A stretch of 27,547 bases of DNA from Brachionus koreanus (lineage: Eukaryota; Rotifera; Eurotatoria; Ploima; Brachionidae). The position numbers and the translations under genes were made by a program. The number at the start of each line of letters is the position of its first letter. Within the stretch, counting starts at the first letter, position 1. Shown here piece after piece: positions 18,226 through 27,547 of this stretch. The stretch covers positions 499,438 to 526,984 of the forward strand of contig PJRA01000444.1 of assembly GCA_016987375.1 (NCBI GenBank), given 5' to 3'. Under the pieces are notes generated by a model. That model was given only the letters and a program-made list of their open reading frames with translations. It searched no databases and was not told where the DNA came from.

Positions 18226-21200
18226 ATGCGAGTAGAAATGAAAAAATCGACTAACACTAGTTCAATGGAGCATTCGAGATTCATTGGCAAGAGCTATCAG
18301 TTGTCCAAGCATCAAGTGGTGATCGAGGAGGTGATCGCCGAAGGCGGCTTTTCCATTGTGTTCCTGGCCAAGTCGACTCACAACGGCAAGAAGTACGCTC
18401 TCAAACGTATGTGCGTGAACAACGAGCACGACCTGGAAGCCTGCCGTCTAGAAATACAAATAATTGTGTTTTATTTTTTTCTCTTTTATTTTTTTTTTAA
18501 TTTTTACTTTTTAATTTTTAGAAAAAGTTCAGTGAAAACAACAGACACATTTTGCGCTACGTAGACTCATCGATTCATCGGCAAACACAGGAAATCTATG
18601 AAATACTTTTGTTGAGCAAGTACTGCCGCTCGGGCGGTCTTGTTCAGCTGATGAACGAGCGCTTGGGCCAAAATTCGCGCTTCCAAGAGGCCGAGATTGT
18701 GAAAATACTGTGCGATACTTGTCAAGCGTTGGCCGATCTACACGCATCAGACATCATACATCGGGACCTCAAAGTCGAGAATATACTCATAGACCAAGAG
18801 GCCAACGTCAAACATCCGTCGTTTGGTCAGTTGATTTTTGTTCTGTGCGACTTTGGCTCGGCGACCAAGAACATTTTTGACAAAAAGCAGCACACTTCGT
18901 CCCATTCAATTCAAGTCGTTGCCGACGAAATTCAAAAGTACACTACTTTGTCGTATCGATCGCCCGAAATGGTCGATTTGTACTCGAATAAATTGATCAC
19001 GACCAAATCGGACATTTGGGCATTGGGCGTTTTCTTGTACAAATTGTGCTATTTTCAAATGCCATTCGGCGAGAGCCAACTGGCTATTCAAGAGGGACGT
19101 TACTTTATACCCAATGCCAAGGTCGCATTTTATTCAAAGCAACTTAATCAATTAATTAGTAAGAAAATTTTCTTTTTTTTTCTAAGATTTTTTATTTAAA
19201 ATTTTTGTAAAAAAAAAAAAAAATGTACATTTTTCTCTTTGTGACATTTGCACCAATATGTTATAAAAAATGACATGTCATGTTTTGTCCGAACTAAAAC
19301 ATGGTTTTGTAAATTTTCTTACTAATAGGTGAACTATAGTTATTATTTATTTCAGAAAAGATTACGCCAGATTAGCAATTTTAATTCATTAGTTCTTTCC
19401 ATTAGGTGTTCTAGGCAGAATTTAATGGATTCACAGATTCCATTTCGACTTTTCTTCTTATCTTCAAGCCTAATTTCTCGAAGCTTTCCGTTTATTACTT
19501 CTATCTTAAGTAGCTCAGGCGATCCTAGTATATTTCTCAGTTCTTTAATGAATTTATTGGGTCGATTAAGCTTTCCCTCATTATTTTTAAGTATTTTGGC
19601 CGTAAATACATTTACAAGTAGTCTTTTTGTAAATCCCAGTTTAATTTTCCTTATTTTTGATTCAGTCGGTTCTAAGTTTAGCGCTTATAAAAGGTTAGTT
19701 GACCTCGATCTTTTTCTTAGATGAAGCATCTGTTTTACCATTAGGCCTTCCATTGTTGGGATCTTTTTCCTCTCAGTTTTGCTTATATTACAGTTTTCTA
19801 TACCATAATACATTATTGGCCTTAAATAGGTTTTGAGATGATGAGCTTTTAATTGTGGGTTTAGGTGCTTGCTATTGAAATCTATGCTTTTTTTGAGGAG
19901 AAAGAATGCTCTCAATGTATTTAGTCTTCGTTCTCTTAGGTGTTCTTTACTGTAGCTTTTACCATCTACCCATACTCCTAAATATTTAATCTTGTCTATC
20001 CATTCAATAGTTATATTCATAGTTATATGATTAAATAATTTAATTAAGTGAAATGTTAATTTCAATGTAAAACAAAATATCACTTTATAAATATTAATGT
20101 TATTTTTTTTCATGTTTTTTAGAGAATGTTCAACCTTCTTCTGTCTGATTCACATAATCTCTAATTGTATTATATATCGTACATCAGCATTGCTCTTATT
20201 ATTTATTTATTTATTGACATAAAAATTTGTATAGACCTCATTGACCAAAAATTAATAAAAAAAAAATTTCAAAATTAAATAAAATAAATATAAAAGTAAC
20301 TCATTTTGAGAAACTCGATTTTTTAACGACGAATTTAATTATTCAACCTAAATGCACATATAAATTTATGCTATTAAAATCTAGAATATTCATATTGTTT
20401 TCATTTTAATTATTATAGTCCAACAAGTGTCTTAATATAGTAATGTTTTGCAGATAATTTGAGACTTCTCTATCATTGAGACTAATGAAAATAAATTTGA
20501 TTGAGTCTAATAGACCCAAATTTTCACATTTGTGTCCATTTCCAATTAGCTTTGATATTAATTTGCTAGCTAATGAACCATCGACGTGGTATTCATTAGC
20601 TACCTCCAATTACTGCTTGTAAATTGATTCATTACTTTGACTCAGCAACCTCTTGTCATATAACAATTTTAGCTCCTCGTAAATTTATTTCGTTAATTCA
20701 TTTATATGGATTTGATTGAACATTTATTTATTTTTTTATTTATTTTAATAGTTTTAGGGAATACCCCAGGTAGCTCAGAATGGAACATAGTCCTTCTTGT
20801 CAGCCTAGCGATTGAATAAAAACATTCAAAATAAAAAAGATAAATGACTAAGTGAAAATAAAAATTGACTAGTTTTTAGTGAAAGGAACTAATTGCATAT
20901 TTGATTGAACATAAAAAATTTGTTTTTTATTAACAATTTGTATAGAATCAATATTAAGTACCTTAAAAAGTGGGGACGTTTTGAATAATTTTGAAATTCC
21001 TATTGAATTTTTATTAAAATATTTTGACGAATGTTAAATTTATTCAATTGCGTTTTGCTGATGTAAAGTATCTCAAGTCCATACATGAATATTGATTAAT
21101 AAAATTGTTTGTAAATGAAACCAATAGTTTTGAGATTCAACCCACCAGATTTGCCATCAAAAGCATATAATGTTCAAAAATGAATAGGGTTTAAAAATTC

Positions 21201-24200
21201 ATAACTCAAAAACACATAAAAATAATATTTATTAGTTGATATTCTTTTGTTAAATTCAATTAACATTTTATTTAATTGACTCGATAAAATACTATTTTTA
21301 TTTAATAGAATATTGTATATTGAATAATCTTAATCATTTTTTTTTATATAACAAACTAAATTTTTTACTTAATTATAAAATGCATATTTAACTGTCCATT
21401 TTTCTAATTTCAATTTGTCCATGGGACTTAAACTTTAATTAAATAAATAAATAAATTTAATTAAATTAATAAATTATATAACCATAGTTAGTTCGCCTGT
21501 TTTCAAAAAGTTCACTTATTCAAGCACAAAAAATATGTGATCATTTAACTAAGCTTATTCTTTTTTCTTCAATGATCACAAATTAGTAAACCTTTGTTCA
21601 CCAATTAGAATATCGCTACTAGCTCTTATTTGACTCTGCTTTATTTATATAGAACTAAAAGCTATTAGAGTTTATACAGGTCCCAGCGGCTCAGCCTTTT
21701 ATACCTCCTTTATTGCATTAAATATCTTTCATTAGTGATTTTAGTAAGATTTTCTTCATATGATATTGAACAATCAATCACAAATATTGTTTAACCGTTT
21801 TTGTCTGTCCAGCACGATTTTACAGTTCCCCTTTTAAAGCTTTTTTTAGAAATTTTTTCACGCTACAAGACCTTATATGATTTATATGTCCTTCATATAT
21901 TTTTAAATTTTGTTTAATTTGTCAATAAAAAAATCAATCTTGTTTGCTGATCTTCTAAATAAAAATCATTATGCCGTATGGTCATTTATCAGCTATTAGT
22001 TTGATTCCTCTCTAGTAACATTGAAATTGTTTCACCTACTGTAGAGCCTATTGTGGAGGTCTGCAAAATTTTTGTAAATTAAGAAAAAATCCATCCAAAA
22101 TAATAATAGATAAATTTACACAGATTGTGCAGACTTTCGCAGTAGGTGAAACAACAGTTGTTTCATTTTCGGAACAAATTTAATGCAGAATTTTCAATAA
22201 GTCCATTATCTTCGATATTTACCTCGCAAAGTCAAACCATAACACAAATTCTCCATCACAATGGTTCTTAATATAACTTCCTTTTTCTTGATTAAACCCA
22301 AGTAGACAACTGATACACCCCATTCTTCTTGTCACTCGCTCTAAATAAATATATTGTTTGGATCTCATTTTTTCAATCATTTAACTAATACTAGTTGTTA
22401 CTTAAAAGCTTTGTTTAGTAGGAAATTTGTTGTAACTTAGTTCAACAACAATAAAACAAAAAGAAAAAAAAAAACAAAAACCTTAACTGGTTTTTGATAG
22501 AATTTTTAACCATTTTTTTTTCAATTAGTGTAAACTATAAACTAGACTCTTTTCTCTAATTTATTTGTATTCTTCAATTTTATCAATTTGAAGCTTAAAT
22601 TAATTAAATAAATAAAATAAATTATTATCTGCATTTTAGACTATATGCTGGATCCAGAGCCATCCAAAAGACCAGACATATATCAAGTGTCTTATTTAGC
22701 ATTTCAACTAGCGCAAAAGCCATGTCCCATAAAAAATTTAAATGTGAATTTTACAAATATAAGATTTAAAAAAAAAATTATCTATTTTTTTTTTTATAAA
22801 GAAAAGTGAAATTCCAAATTTTAGCGCAATAGCGATGCCAATGACTGAGAACGAGTGGAAGAAAAGTTCCAGTATGGCTGTCAAAAAGACAATTAACACT
22901 CCTGTACAGGAACAATCGACAACAGTTAATCCGCGTGAGAGACCCAAGGCACATTTGAATCATACGAACAACATTCTCCAATTGCCTAATCAGAACATAA
23001 TCAAAACAAAGCCTAATAATAATGTAGGACAACAGAAACTAAACGTTTCCATAAAACCAAAGAGCGAAAACGAAAATAGCCCTTTTGCTTTGTCAACAAA
23101 TAATCAAGAACCACTCGGATTCGATGATGATTTTGGTTCCATTAACCCGATAGCAGATCAATCTGATAAGTTAACGCAGCAAACACCTGTTCTTGAGACA
23201 AAAAAAACCCATCGACGCTCCGCTTCACATTCCTCGACTTTGTTCCCTCAATTTAATATGAACACACCTTCGGGTTCACAAGTTAATATGCGTCTTACGC
23301 CAACACAATATTCTCTTCAAATAAATCCTTCTGAACAACAAGCGAAAAACCAATATTTATTACATCAGCAATCGAATATGACTCCTGTATCAGCACAAGT
23401 TCTTGATCGAATATACACGCATTCTAGATCTGCATCAGCATCTCCAAAGTAAATCAGTTTTTTTCTCAACTACTATTATCTATACTTAGATAAATAATAA
23501 TAAAATATCTATATTTATCTAATAATAGATAATAGATAATAAAAATATAGATAATTATCTAGTGTAATGAATTTAATCTTTATTAATTGTGTAGCACTAA
23601 TAATCTGGCTAGCTTGAAAATTGATAAGCCAATTGAAGAAGAACGAAGAGTATCGAATAATCCGTTTGATGACAACGAGCTATTCGGTCAAGAATTTGAT
23701 CGCATACGACAAGAGACTACAGTACAAGGTAATCAAAATTATAATTTCATCAGCATGCTACATAATCCTAACAATAATCATAAGAGCAACAGCTGTAGTA
23801 ATATTAATTATTACACTAATTATTATTATATGACTAATAATTATTTAATGAGTAATCCAAATTTTAACACAACGAGACCTCAAATGTCGTTCATAACTAA
23901 TCATCAACAGCACTCTCAAATAAATCCAAAAAATAATCTAAATCTAATGTAGCTCTCGAACACATTCAAATCTAAAATCTCATTTAAATAATTAAAAAAT
24001 TAATAACTATCACTCCATTTGATACAGTTTGCTTTACTGAACTAAATCAAAATTCTTATATATGAGCTTTCAAATAATCTTTGTGCTAATTTAAATTTTC
24101 TGATGATAATTGAATTATTTTTTTTAATTTATGTTTAAATAGGTCCATTAATCGTATTCGATTAAACTCGGTTACTCATTAAAGTATAATTTTTTATTTA

Positions 24201-25057
24201 ATTATTTATTAAAAGAAAAATTTTTTTTTGCTATTTTTTTTATTTAATTAATTTTTTTTGTTGAATTTTAAATTTATAAAAATCATAAATAAACTATTTG
24301 ATTAAAATTTAAAGTGAATTTTTTGTAATTTTTAAAATGAATAGAAAAAGCGCTAACAAAAAGCAGCAAAAAAAGTGCAATTGTAAAATATTCAAGTATA
24401 GATGAAAAAGAGAACGAGAATGGGCTGTTGTTCGACCCGTTTCGCAAGGCACCGCTGAGCCTCTTCAACGCAAACATGTCCCCGTCAAGCTCGGGCTCCT
24501 GTTCGCCAAAATCGAGCACATCGTCGAACGAAACCTGTAAAAAAGTTACAATTGGAACGCACTCGGCCTTTCAACCCTACAAAAAACAACCCGATCCGTT
24601 TGTCAGTGCGCCATTCGACACTCCAATCAATCGCAAAGTTTCCCTATCGTCCACATCGACTTCGTCTTCAGTCACTCCGACAGGCATCTTTGTGCAGAAC
24701 ACAGCCAAAACAAACTCAAACTTGGAATGCTTGAACGAACTTGAGGCCAAGGCAAATGACGAAATTGTTCAAGTAATACAAATGAAAGACAAATTGTCGG
24801 TCAAGACGCCAATCAGTCACAAGAAGAAAACAACCACCAATCCTTTTGTTGACGCACCATTCACTGTTAAAAAGTCTAAAGGCCATGCGCGCAAAAAACT
24901 AAGCGAACTGACCCAAATGAGTGAATCTAGTGCCAGCTCACTGTATGATAATAATCCAACACCTACAAACGACTTCAAACCGGTACAAGCATCTAGTCAA
25001 AATGAAACAAAGTCTATCACTACTGGCATTTCAAACATGAGCTTCGATGATTTTTAA
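18226..25057 (+). CDS. AAK1: AAK1/NAK-family serine/threonine kinase (6 coding exons)
   Basis: Adaptor-associated kinase that phosphorylates AP2 mu2 in clathrin endocytosis. Exons 18226-18465, 18522-19158, 22640-22743, 22802-23448, 23595-23728 and 24345-25057 join in phase to about 824 aa. Kinase features: glycine loop AEGGFS (about 39-43), ALK60, [23 protein letters not shown]162LKVEN, CD190[44 protein letters not shown] and [15 protein letters not shown], all near-diagnostic for AAK1/BIKE. A ~10-residue insert precedes the DFG strand. The C-terminal half is Ser/Thr/Asn/Gln-rich with a conserved NPRERPK and endocytic short motifs: [26 protein letters not shown] and NPFVDAPF, ending NMSFDDF. 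ATGs at 18238 and 18265 are alternative starts. The second intron is 3,481 bp and filled with transposons; other introns are 56, 58, 146 and 616 nt. Exons are clearly GC-richer than introns. Confidence 0.93.
19271..19303. repeat. Palindrome and hairpin in AAK1 intron 2
   Basis: A perfect 10-bp palindrome TGACATGTCA (19271-19280) overlaps an 8-bp-arm hairpin CATGTTTT...AAAACATG (19279-19303). It lies just beyond the 3' end of the antisense LINE; possibly part of a transposon terminus. Function unknown. Confidence 0.45.
19352..20113 (-). pseudogene. LINE reverse-transcriptase C-terminus with in-frame stop (family I, antisense to AAK1)
   Basis: The minus strand reads [75 protein letters not shown] and, after a TAA at 19685-19687, continues in the same frame with [39 protein letters not shown] and a TGA at 19352-19354. 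KYLGVxxD and [11 protein letters not shown] are hallmarks of the post-RT thumb region of non-LTR retrotransposons. Only one stop interrupts about 250 codons, so this is the least decayed copy here. It has A/T-rich AAATAAATAATAAC right after the stop, like a short LINE tail. It is 5'-truncated and lies wholly inside AAK1 intron 2. Confidence 0.8.
20199..20690 (-). mobile_element. Retroelement or retrocopy 3' fragment with (AAAT)n tail (antisense to AAK1)
   Basis: On the minus strand a coding-like frame (about 20405-20690, one in-frame stop) reads [40 protein letters not shown] and [19 protein letters not shown]. It is followed by a ~190-nt 3'UTR-like stretch ending GGTCAATGAGGTCTATACAA, a short A/T stretch, then (AATA)4. 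The tail type and adjacency to LINEs suggest a LINE or LINE-mobilised retrocopy. The encoded protein is not recognised. Confidence 0.45.
20721..21173 (-). mobile_element. Degraded LINE RT C-terminus with hairpin and A/T tail (family I, antisense to AAK1)
   Basis: The minus strand reads [20 protein letters not shown], one stop, [30 protein letters not shown], a frame change, then [25 protein letters not shown]-xx-YISKT aligns with [12 protein letters not shown] of the element at 19352-20113, and the later block corresponds to its STNLL...ALNLEP block. The remainder is disrupted. It ends with a GGGGTATTCCC hairpin-like motif and an AAATA-rich tail. This is an older copy in the same orientation as its neighbours. 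Confidence 0.6.
21174..22026. other. AAK1 intron 2 interior, nothing recognised
   Basis: AT-rich intronic sequence without coding traces I can support; probably decayed transposon and unique intron sequence. Confidence 0.45.
22027..22154. mobile_element. 128-bp inverted-repeat element (MITE-like) in AAK1 intron 2
   Basis: Perfect 15-bp terminal inverted repeats TTGTTTCACCTACTG (22027-22041) and CAGTAGGTGAAACAA (22140-22154). The complementarity continues inward after an unpaired bulge: TCTGCA-AAT-TTGTAAATT on the left pairs with AATTTACA-ATT-TGCAGA on the right, so almost the whole unit can fold into one stem. No clear target-site duplication is visible at the edges. A non-autonomous DNA transposon is the likeliest reading; a structured RNA is the alternative. 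Confidence 0.65.
22219..22368 (-). CDS. Short antisense open frame, possible exon (49 aa)
   Basis: Minus-strand ATG frame with coding-like composition: [20 protein letters not shown], then [19 protein letters not shown], ending FDFAR at a good donor (GCGAG|GTAAAT). No downstream exon extends it convincingly, because the best acceptor leads to a stop after four codons. It lies within AAK1 intron 2 on the opposite strand, next to the inverted-repeat element, and may be transposon-derived. Family not recognised. Confidence 0.25.
   Translation of the reverse strand: MRSKQYIYLERVTRRMGCISCLLGFNQEKGSYIKNHCDGEFVLWFDFAR
23487..23521. repeat. A/T hairpin in AAK1 intron 4
   Basis: TAGATAAATA (23487-23496) pairs with TATTTATCTA (23512-23521). 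It is followed by several TAGATAA repeats up to 23561. This is simple-sequence expansion inside a 146-nt intron. Confidence 0.5.
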
Positions 25058-25135
25058 AAAAAAAATTTTAACCGATCGTTTTATTTTATTATTTTCTTAT
25101 TTTTTTTTTGAAATTATTTTTCTATGACTTTACTT

Positions 25136-25194
25136 AATAAACCACTTCCTATCAAGCTAATGCAAATGAATGCATAATTTTTCTATGAAATAAA
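25136..25194 (+). terminator. Two poly(A) signals (AATAAA) for AAK1
   Basis: AATAAA occurs at 25136-25141 and 25189-25194, 79 and 132 nt past the AAK1 stop. Either could define the mRNA end. Confidence 0.45.
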
Positions 25195-25539
25195 ACAAAA
25201 AAGTATCTTTCATTGCTAACAGGTCATAAATAGAAAAATTAACTCGCTTCAAAATTGATTTTAGATAGTTTTGTGTGCATAAAATATCTAAAAATGAGCT
25301 CTTTAAAACATGGTTTACGAGACAATGGATAGAATTGAAGAAAAATTACCTAATAATATAACTAGCAGACTTGTTTTTAAGTCAAAGTTATAAAAGTAAT
25401 TAAATTAAATTTTTTTTATTTTAAACAAATATCTAAAGTCATTGTGTGAATTCTGTTAAAGTCAGCATGGACCAAATATAGTTCACATTAATCTAAATAC
25501 ATTGAATCAATAACTTTAGATTTTTTTTAAATTAAGGAT

Positions 25540-25670
25540 GGTGGGGATGGAGCATGCTCCACATGCACACGACATCGTTCCTGTCACCCTGTAACAGTCA
25601 CCGTGAAACCTAAACACGGACTCAGCATATGGGCGCACTTTACGCCACCTTCTCCAAATAATTTTAAGTC
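25540..25670. other. GC-rich island with multiple small hairpins
   Basis: About 130 bp near 50 percent GC in DNA that is otherwise around 25 percent. It contains a perfect 12-bp palindrome GGAGCATGCTCC, CTGT-A-ACAG and GGCG-CACTTTA-CGCC. Open on the plus strand (DGACSTCTRHRSCHPVTVTV) and also on the minus strand, with no recognised domain. A tandem TTGAC run (25673-25690) follows. It could be a transposon relic, an exon or a structured RNA. Confidence 0.4.
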
Positions 25671-25690
25671 TTTGACTTGACTTGACTTAA

Positions 25691-26386
25691 GAATTGTGAC
25701 TTAAAAACAAGTCTGATAACTAGCCCCGAGAAACTATTTTAGAACAAAGATAAGGTACCTCAATTTAATGCACCTAAGCATCGAGGTTCCATACTATCAT
25801 ACTTTATTGTTTTCCCAAAAAAAGGACGGAAAATTTTTTGGAAATTTTTTAAAAAATTCTTATAATTGTTTTTTTTTTTAGAAAATTATATTTGTTTGTT
25901 AATTAATATTAAGAATATTTTCGGTTTGGAAAATGAAATTTTGAACTCCTAGAACATATATATGATATTTAAATTGTTGTTTTCTTAATACAAGAGCTAT
26001 CATTAATTAAACTGTATCTTCAAACCTCTTATAAAAAGGAATGTTTATCATTGAACCTTTCGATAATAAAAGCTACCGCTAACAATCATAAGTAAGCAAT
26101 ATAGCATATAATATTCTTCAATCAAAAACATTTATCAATTATGTAAGAATTAAAATAACTTTTTGATTTAATTATTATGCCAGGTTCTTGAAAAAAAATC
26201 TTAACACACATGTTCTTTGATGTAGCGCTCCCAGTCTAATCTTGTATTATTAAGGTTTTATGCCATTGCTTATTGAAGTGTAACAAATCAAACATTTGAA
26301 CAATTAGTTCGTGAATTTAAAGCTAATTCAAGTTCAAATTTAAGCAATTATTTTTTAAAAGTCAGTTTAATCCCCTGTTTGTCAGA
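25691..26386. other. Intergenic, nothing recognised
   Basis: AT-rich sequence between the GC island and the first LINE 3' end. The last ~150 nt may be degraded LINE sequence, but no frame supports that. Confidence 0.4.
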
Positions 26387-26711
26387 CTGGTGAAGGAATA
26401 CAAAGAGTGTTTTGAATCAAGATATATCGAATACCCGACTCCATTGTGTAATTGCTACCTAATTATTTCTTCTTTTTTCCCTGAACAATCAAACATTTAA
26501 AAATATGTATCTGTAACTAAATTTTATCCGTAACTTTAATTTTAATTTCCCTATATTTTAAACTATTTTATTTTATTTTAATTACACTTCTAATTATTTT
26601 TTTTAATTTTTTTTATCTAATTTAACTTTATTTTTATTCATTTTTTTTTCTTTTTTTTAAATCTGAAGGAGCTATAGCTCGGTACAGTAATACAAATAAA
26701 TAATAATAAAA
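26387..26711 (+). mobile_element. LINE 3' end, family II copy 1, with palindrome and (AAT)n tail
   Basis: Starts in the C-terminal coding end of a non-LTR element (LVKEYKECFESRYIEYPTPL, then CNCY, stop at 26498). It is followed by a ~170-nt T-rich 3'UTR, the palindrome GAGCTATAGCTC (26669-26680), GGTACA and an A/T microsatellite tail (AAATAAATAATAATAAAA). The whole unit aligns with 27105-27371. The RNxxYPTPLC-type ending is common at LINE RT C-termini. Confidence 0.7.
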
Positions 26712-27371
26712 AGTGGACAATGATTTTTCAAGTGGAAACGAAGATTTCGGTTGAAAAGTCTTCTCAATGATTTTTTACAAAAAATGACAAAGAAAATTCT
26801 ATGTTTAATTTAAGGATTTATGGGAATAAAATCGAAACTCTAAAAGAAATAAAGTTCCTAGGTATTAAATTCGATTCTAAACTTACATTTTCTTCGATGA
26901 TAGAAGAAGTTAAAGAACGTTGCAATTCAAGGCTAAACTTAATCAAAATCTTGTCAAATAAAAAATGGGGCCTTGACTTTAGAACTTTAGGAAATCCCTA
27001 CAAGTCTTTGATTCAATCTTTTCTAGATTATTCCTTCCCTTGTCTTAACTCTCTTTCAGAAACTAATATAAAAAGATTAGAAGTAATTGTTAATAAATAG
27101 TGAGACTAGTGGAAGAATATAACAAAGGTTTCCAATCAAGAAATATCGAGTACCCAACTTCATTGTGTAATTGCTAACTTACTATTTCTTCTTTTTTCCC
27201 TGAACCATTAAATATATAAAAAATGTATTCAGATACCCTCTATCTTAATTTTTCTAATTTTAATTTCAATATTTCTCTAGTTTTAACTTATATTTTTACT
27301 TTATTTTTAATTTTTTTTAATTTGAAGGAGCTTAAGCTCAGTACAAATAAATAATAATAATAATAATAAAT
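26712..27371 (+). mobile_element. LINE RT fragment, family II copy 2, with internal deletion, 3'UTR and tail
   Basis: An open frame at 26801-27100 encodes the RT thumb region: NLRIYGNKIETLKEIKFLGI, KFDSKLTFSSMIEEVKERCN, SRLNLIKILSNKKWGLDFR, LIQSFLDYSFPCLNSLSETN, then IKRLEVIVNK. KFLGIxFDxxLTF and DYS are typical of CR1/Jockey-like LINEs. Upstream, KVFSMIFYKK in another frame shows a frameshift. At 27101 sequence jumps to the C-terminal end (VEEYNKGFQSRNIEYPTSL), so the intervening RT tail is deleted. The 3'UTR, palindrome GAGCTTAAGCTC (27328-27339) and (AAT)n tail match copy 1. Family II is distinct from the family I elements elsewhere in the window. Confidence 0.75.
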
Positions 27372-27547
27372 AATCTAAACAATTATATTATATTATTATC
27401 TCAATTGTAGCTTTGTAGCTTATTTAAATTTTTCAATAACAAAAAATTTATCTGGACTGAAACAGAATTATTAATTAAATGATGCTTCTATTTTATAAAA
27501 ATATTTCTATTTATTTTCAATTATTTTTTTTAGATAATAAATCAATT
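27372..27547. other. Right edge, nothing recognised
   Basis: AT-rich sequence after the LINE tail; no feature seen before the window ends. Confidence 0.5.

Noticed and set aside
18466..18521. Frame break inside the kinase suggesting a pseudogene
   Set aside because: A 56-nt GT-AG intron explains it and restores EIQII-KKFSENN in frame; all six exons join in phase.
18529..19091. Minus-strand frames over the kinase domain
   Set aside because: Antisense shadows; the plus strand encodes an unmistakable AAK1 kinase domain.
19329..19724. 131-aa plus-strand Ser/Leu-rich frame
   Set aside because: It is the complement of the antisense LINE reverse-transcriptase frame, which has recognisable motifs.
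22738..23032. Minus-strand frames over AAK1 exon 4
   Set aside because: Antisense to a conserved AAK1 exon; no homology.
23621..23833. Alternative plus-strand frame in AAK1 exon 5
   Set aside because: Out of frame with the conserved [10 protein letters not shown] segment; low-complexity Ile/Tyr translation.
24283..24734. Frames overlapping the AAK1 last exon in other frames or strand
   Set aside because: The true frame carries repeated DPF/NPF endocytic motifs and joins in phase with exon 5.
1..27547. CRISPR arrays, rRNA or tRNA genes
   Set aside because: No regularly spaced repeats and no convincing cloverleaf or rRNA segment were seen; the window is eukaryotic nuclear DNA.

Overview
The window is AT-rich animal nuclear DNA. 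Four points show it is eukaryotic: split genes with GT...AG introns mostly 48-64 nt long and T-rich at the acceptor, AATAAA poly(A) signals, metazoan protein families (PPTC7, microsomal P450, ARL6IP1, AAK1), and many 5'-truncated non-LTR retrotransposons with A/T-rich microsatellite tails. The composition, tiny introns and LINE load fit a small protostome. A monogonont rotifer such as Brachionus is my best guess, but that is inference only.

Layout. 282-1459 (-): five-exon PPTC7-type PP2C phosphatase. 1821-3473 (-): intronless cytochrome P450. 3474-6317: gene-poor, with a degraded Q-rich coding remnant and a LINE fragment. 6318-8741 (+): large secreted leucine-rich-repeat protein. 8742-10532: second copy of the same LINE family. 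10533-11282 (+): four-exon ARL6IP1. 11600-15941: cluster of three related four-transmembrane genes. A (+) and B (-) are convergent, each with the same 42-43 bp upstream block; C (+) is frame-broken. A MULE-type transposase fragment lies between B and C. 15942-18225: mostly empty, with a short possible terminal exon and a LINE 3' end. 18226-25057 (+): six-exon AAK1/NAK-family endocytic kinase. Its 3.5 kb second intron holds at least two, probably three, antisense LINE remnants and a 128-bp inverted-repeat (MITE-like) element. 25058-27547: a GC-rich island and two head-to-tail LINE 3' ends with a perfect 12-bp palindrome before the tail.

The genes do not form one pathway. AAK1 (clathrin/AP2 endocytosis), ARL6IP1 (ER shaping), PPTC7 (mitochondrial-type phosphatase) and P450 (ER monooxygenase) are housekeeping or metabolic. 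The four-TM cluster and the LRR gene look like lineage-specific, fast-evolving loci. The strongest second-look signals are: a nearly invariant DNA core shared by the three four-TM genes within diverged flanks; splice acceptors placed just upstream of several start codons, suggesting trans-splicing or leader introns; the stacked antisense retroelements inside AAK1; and a P450 I-helix without the usual threonine.
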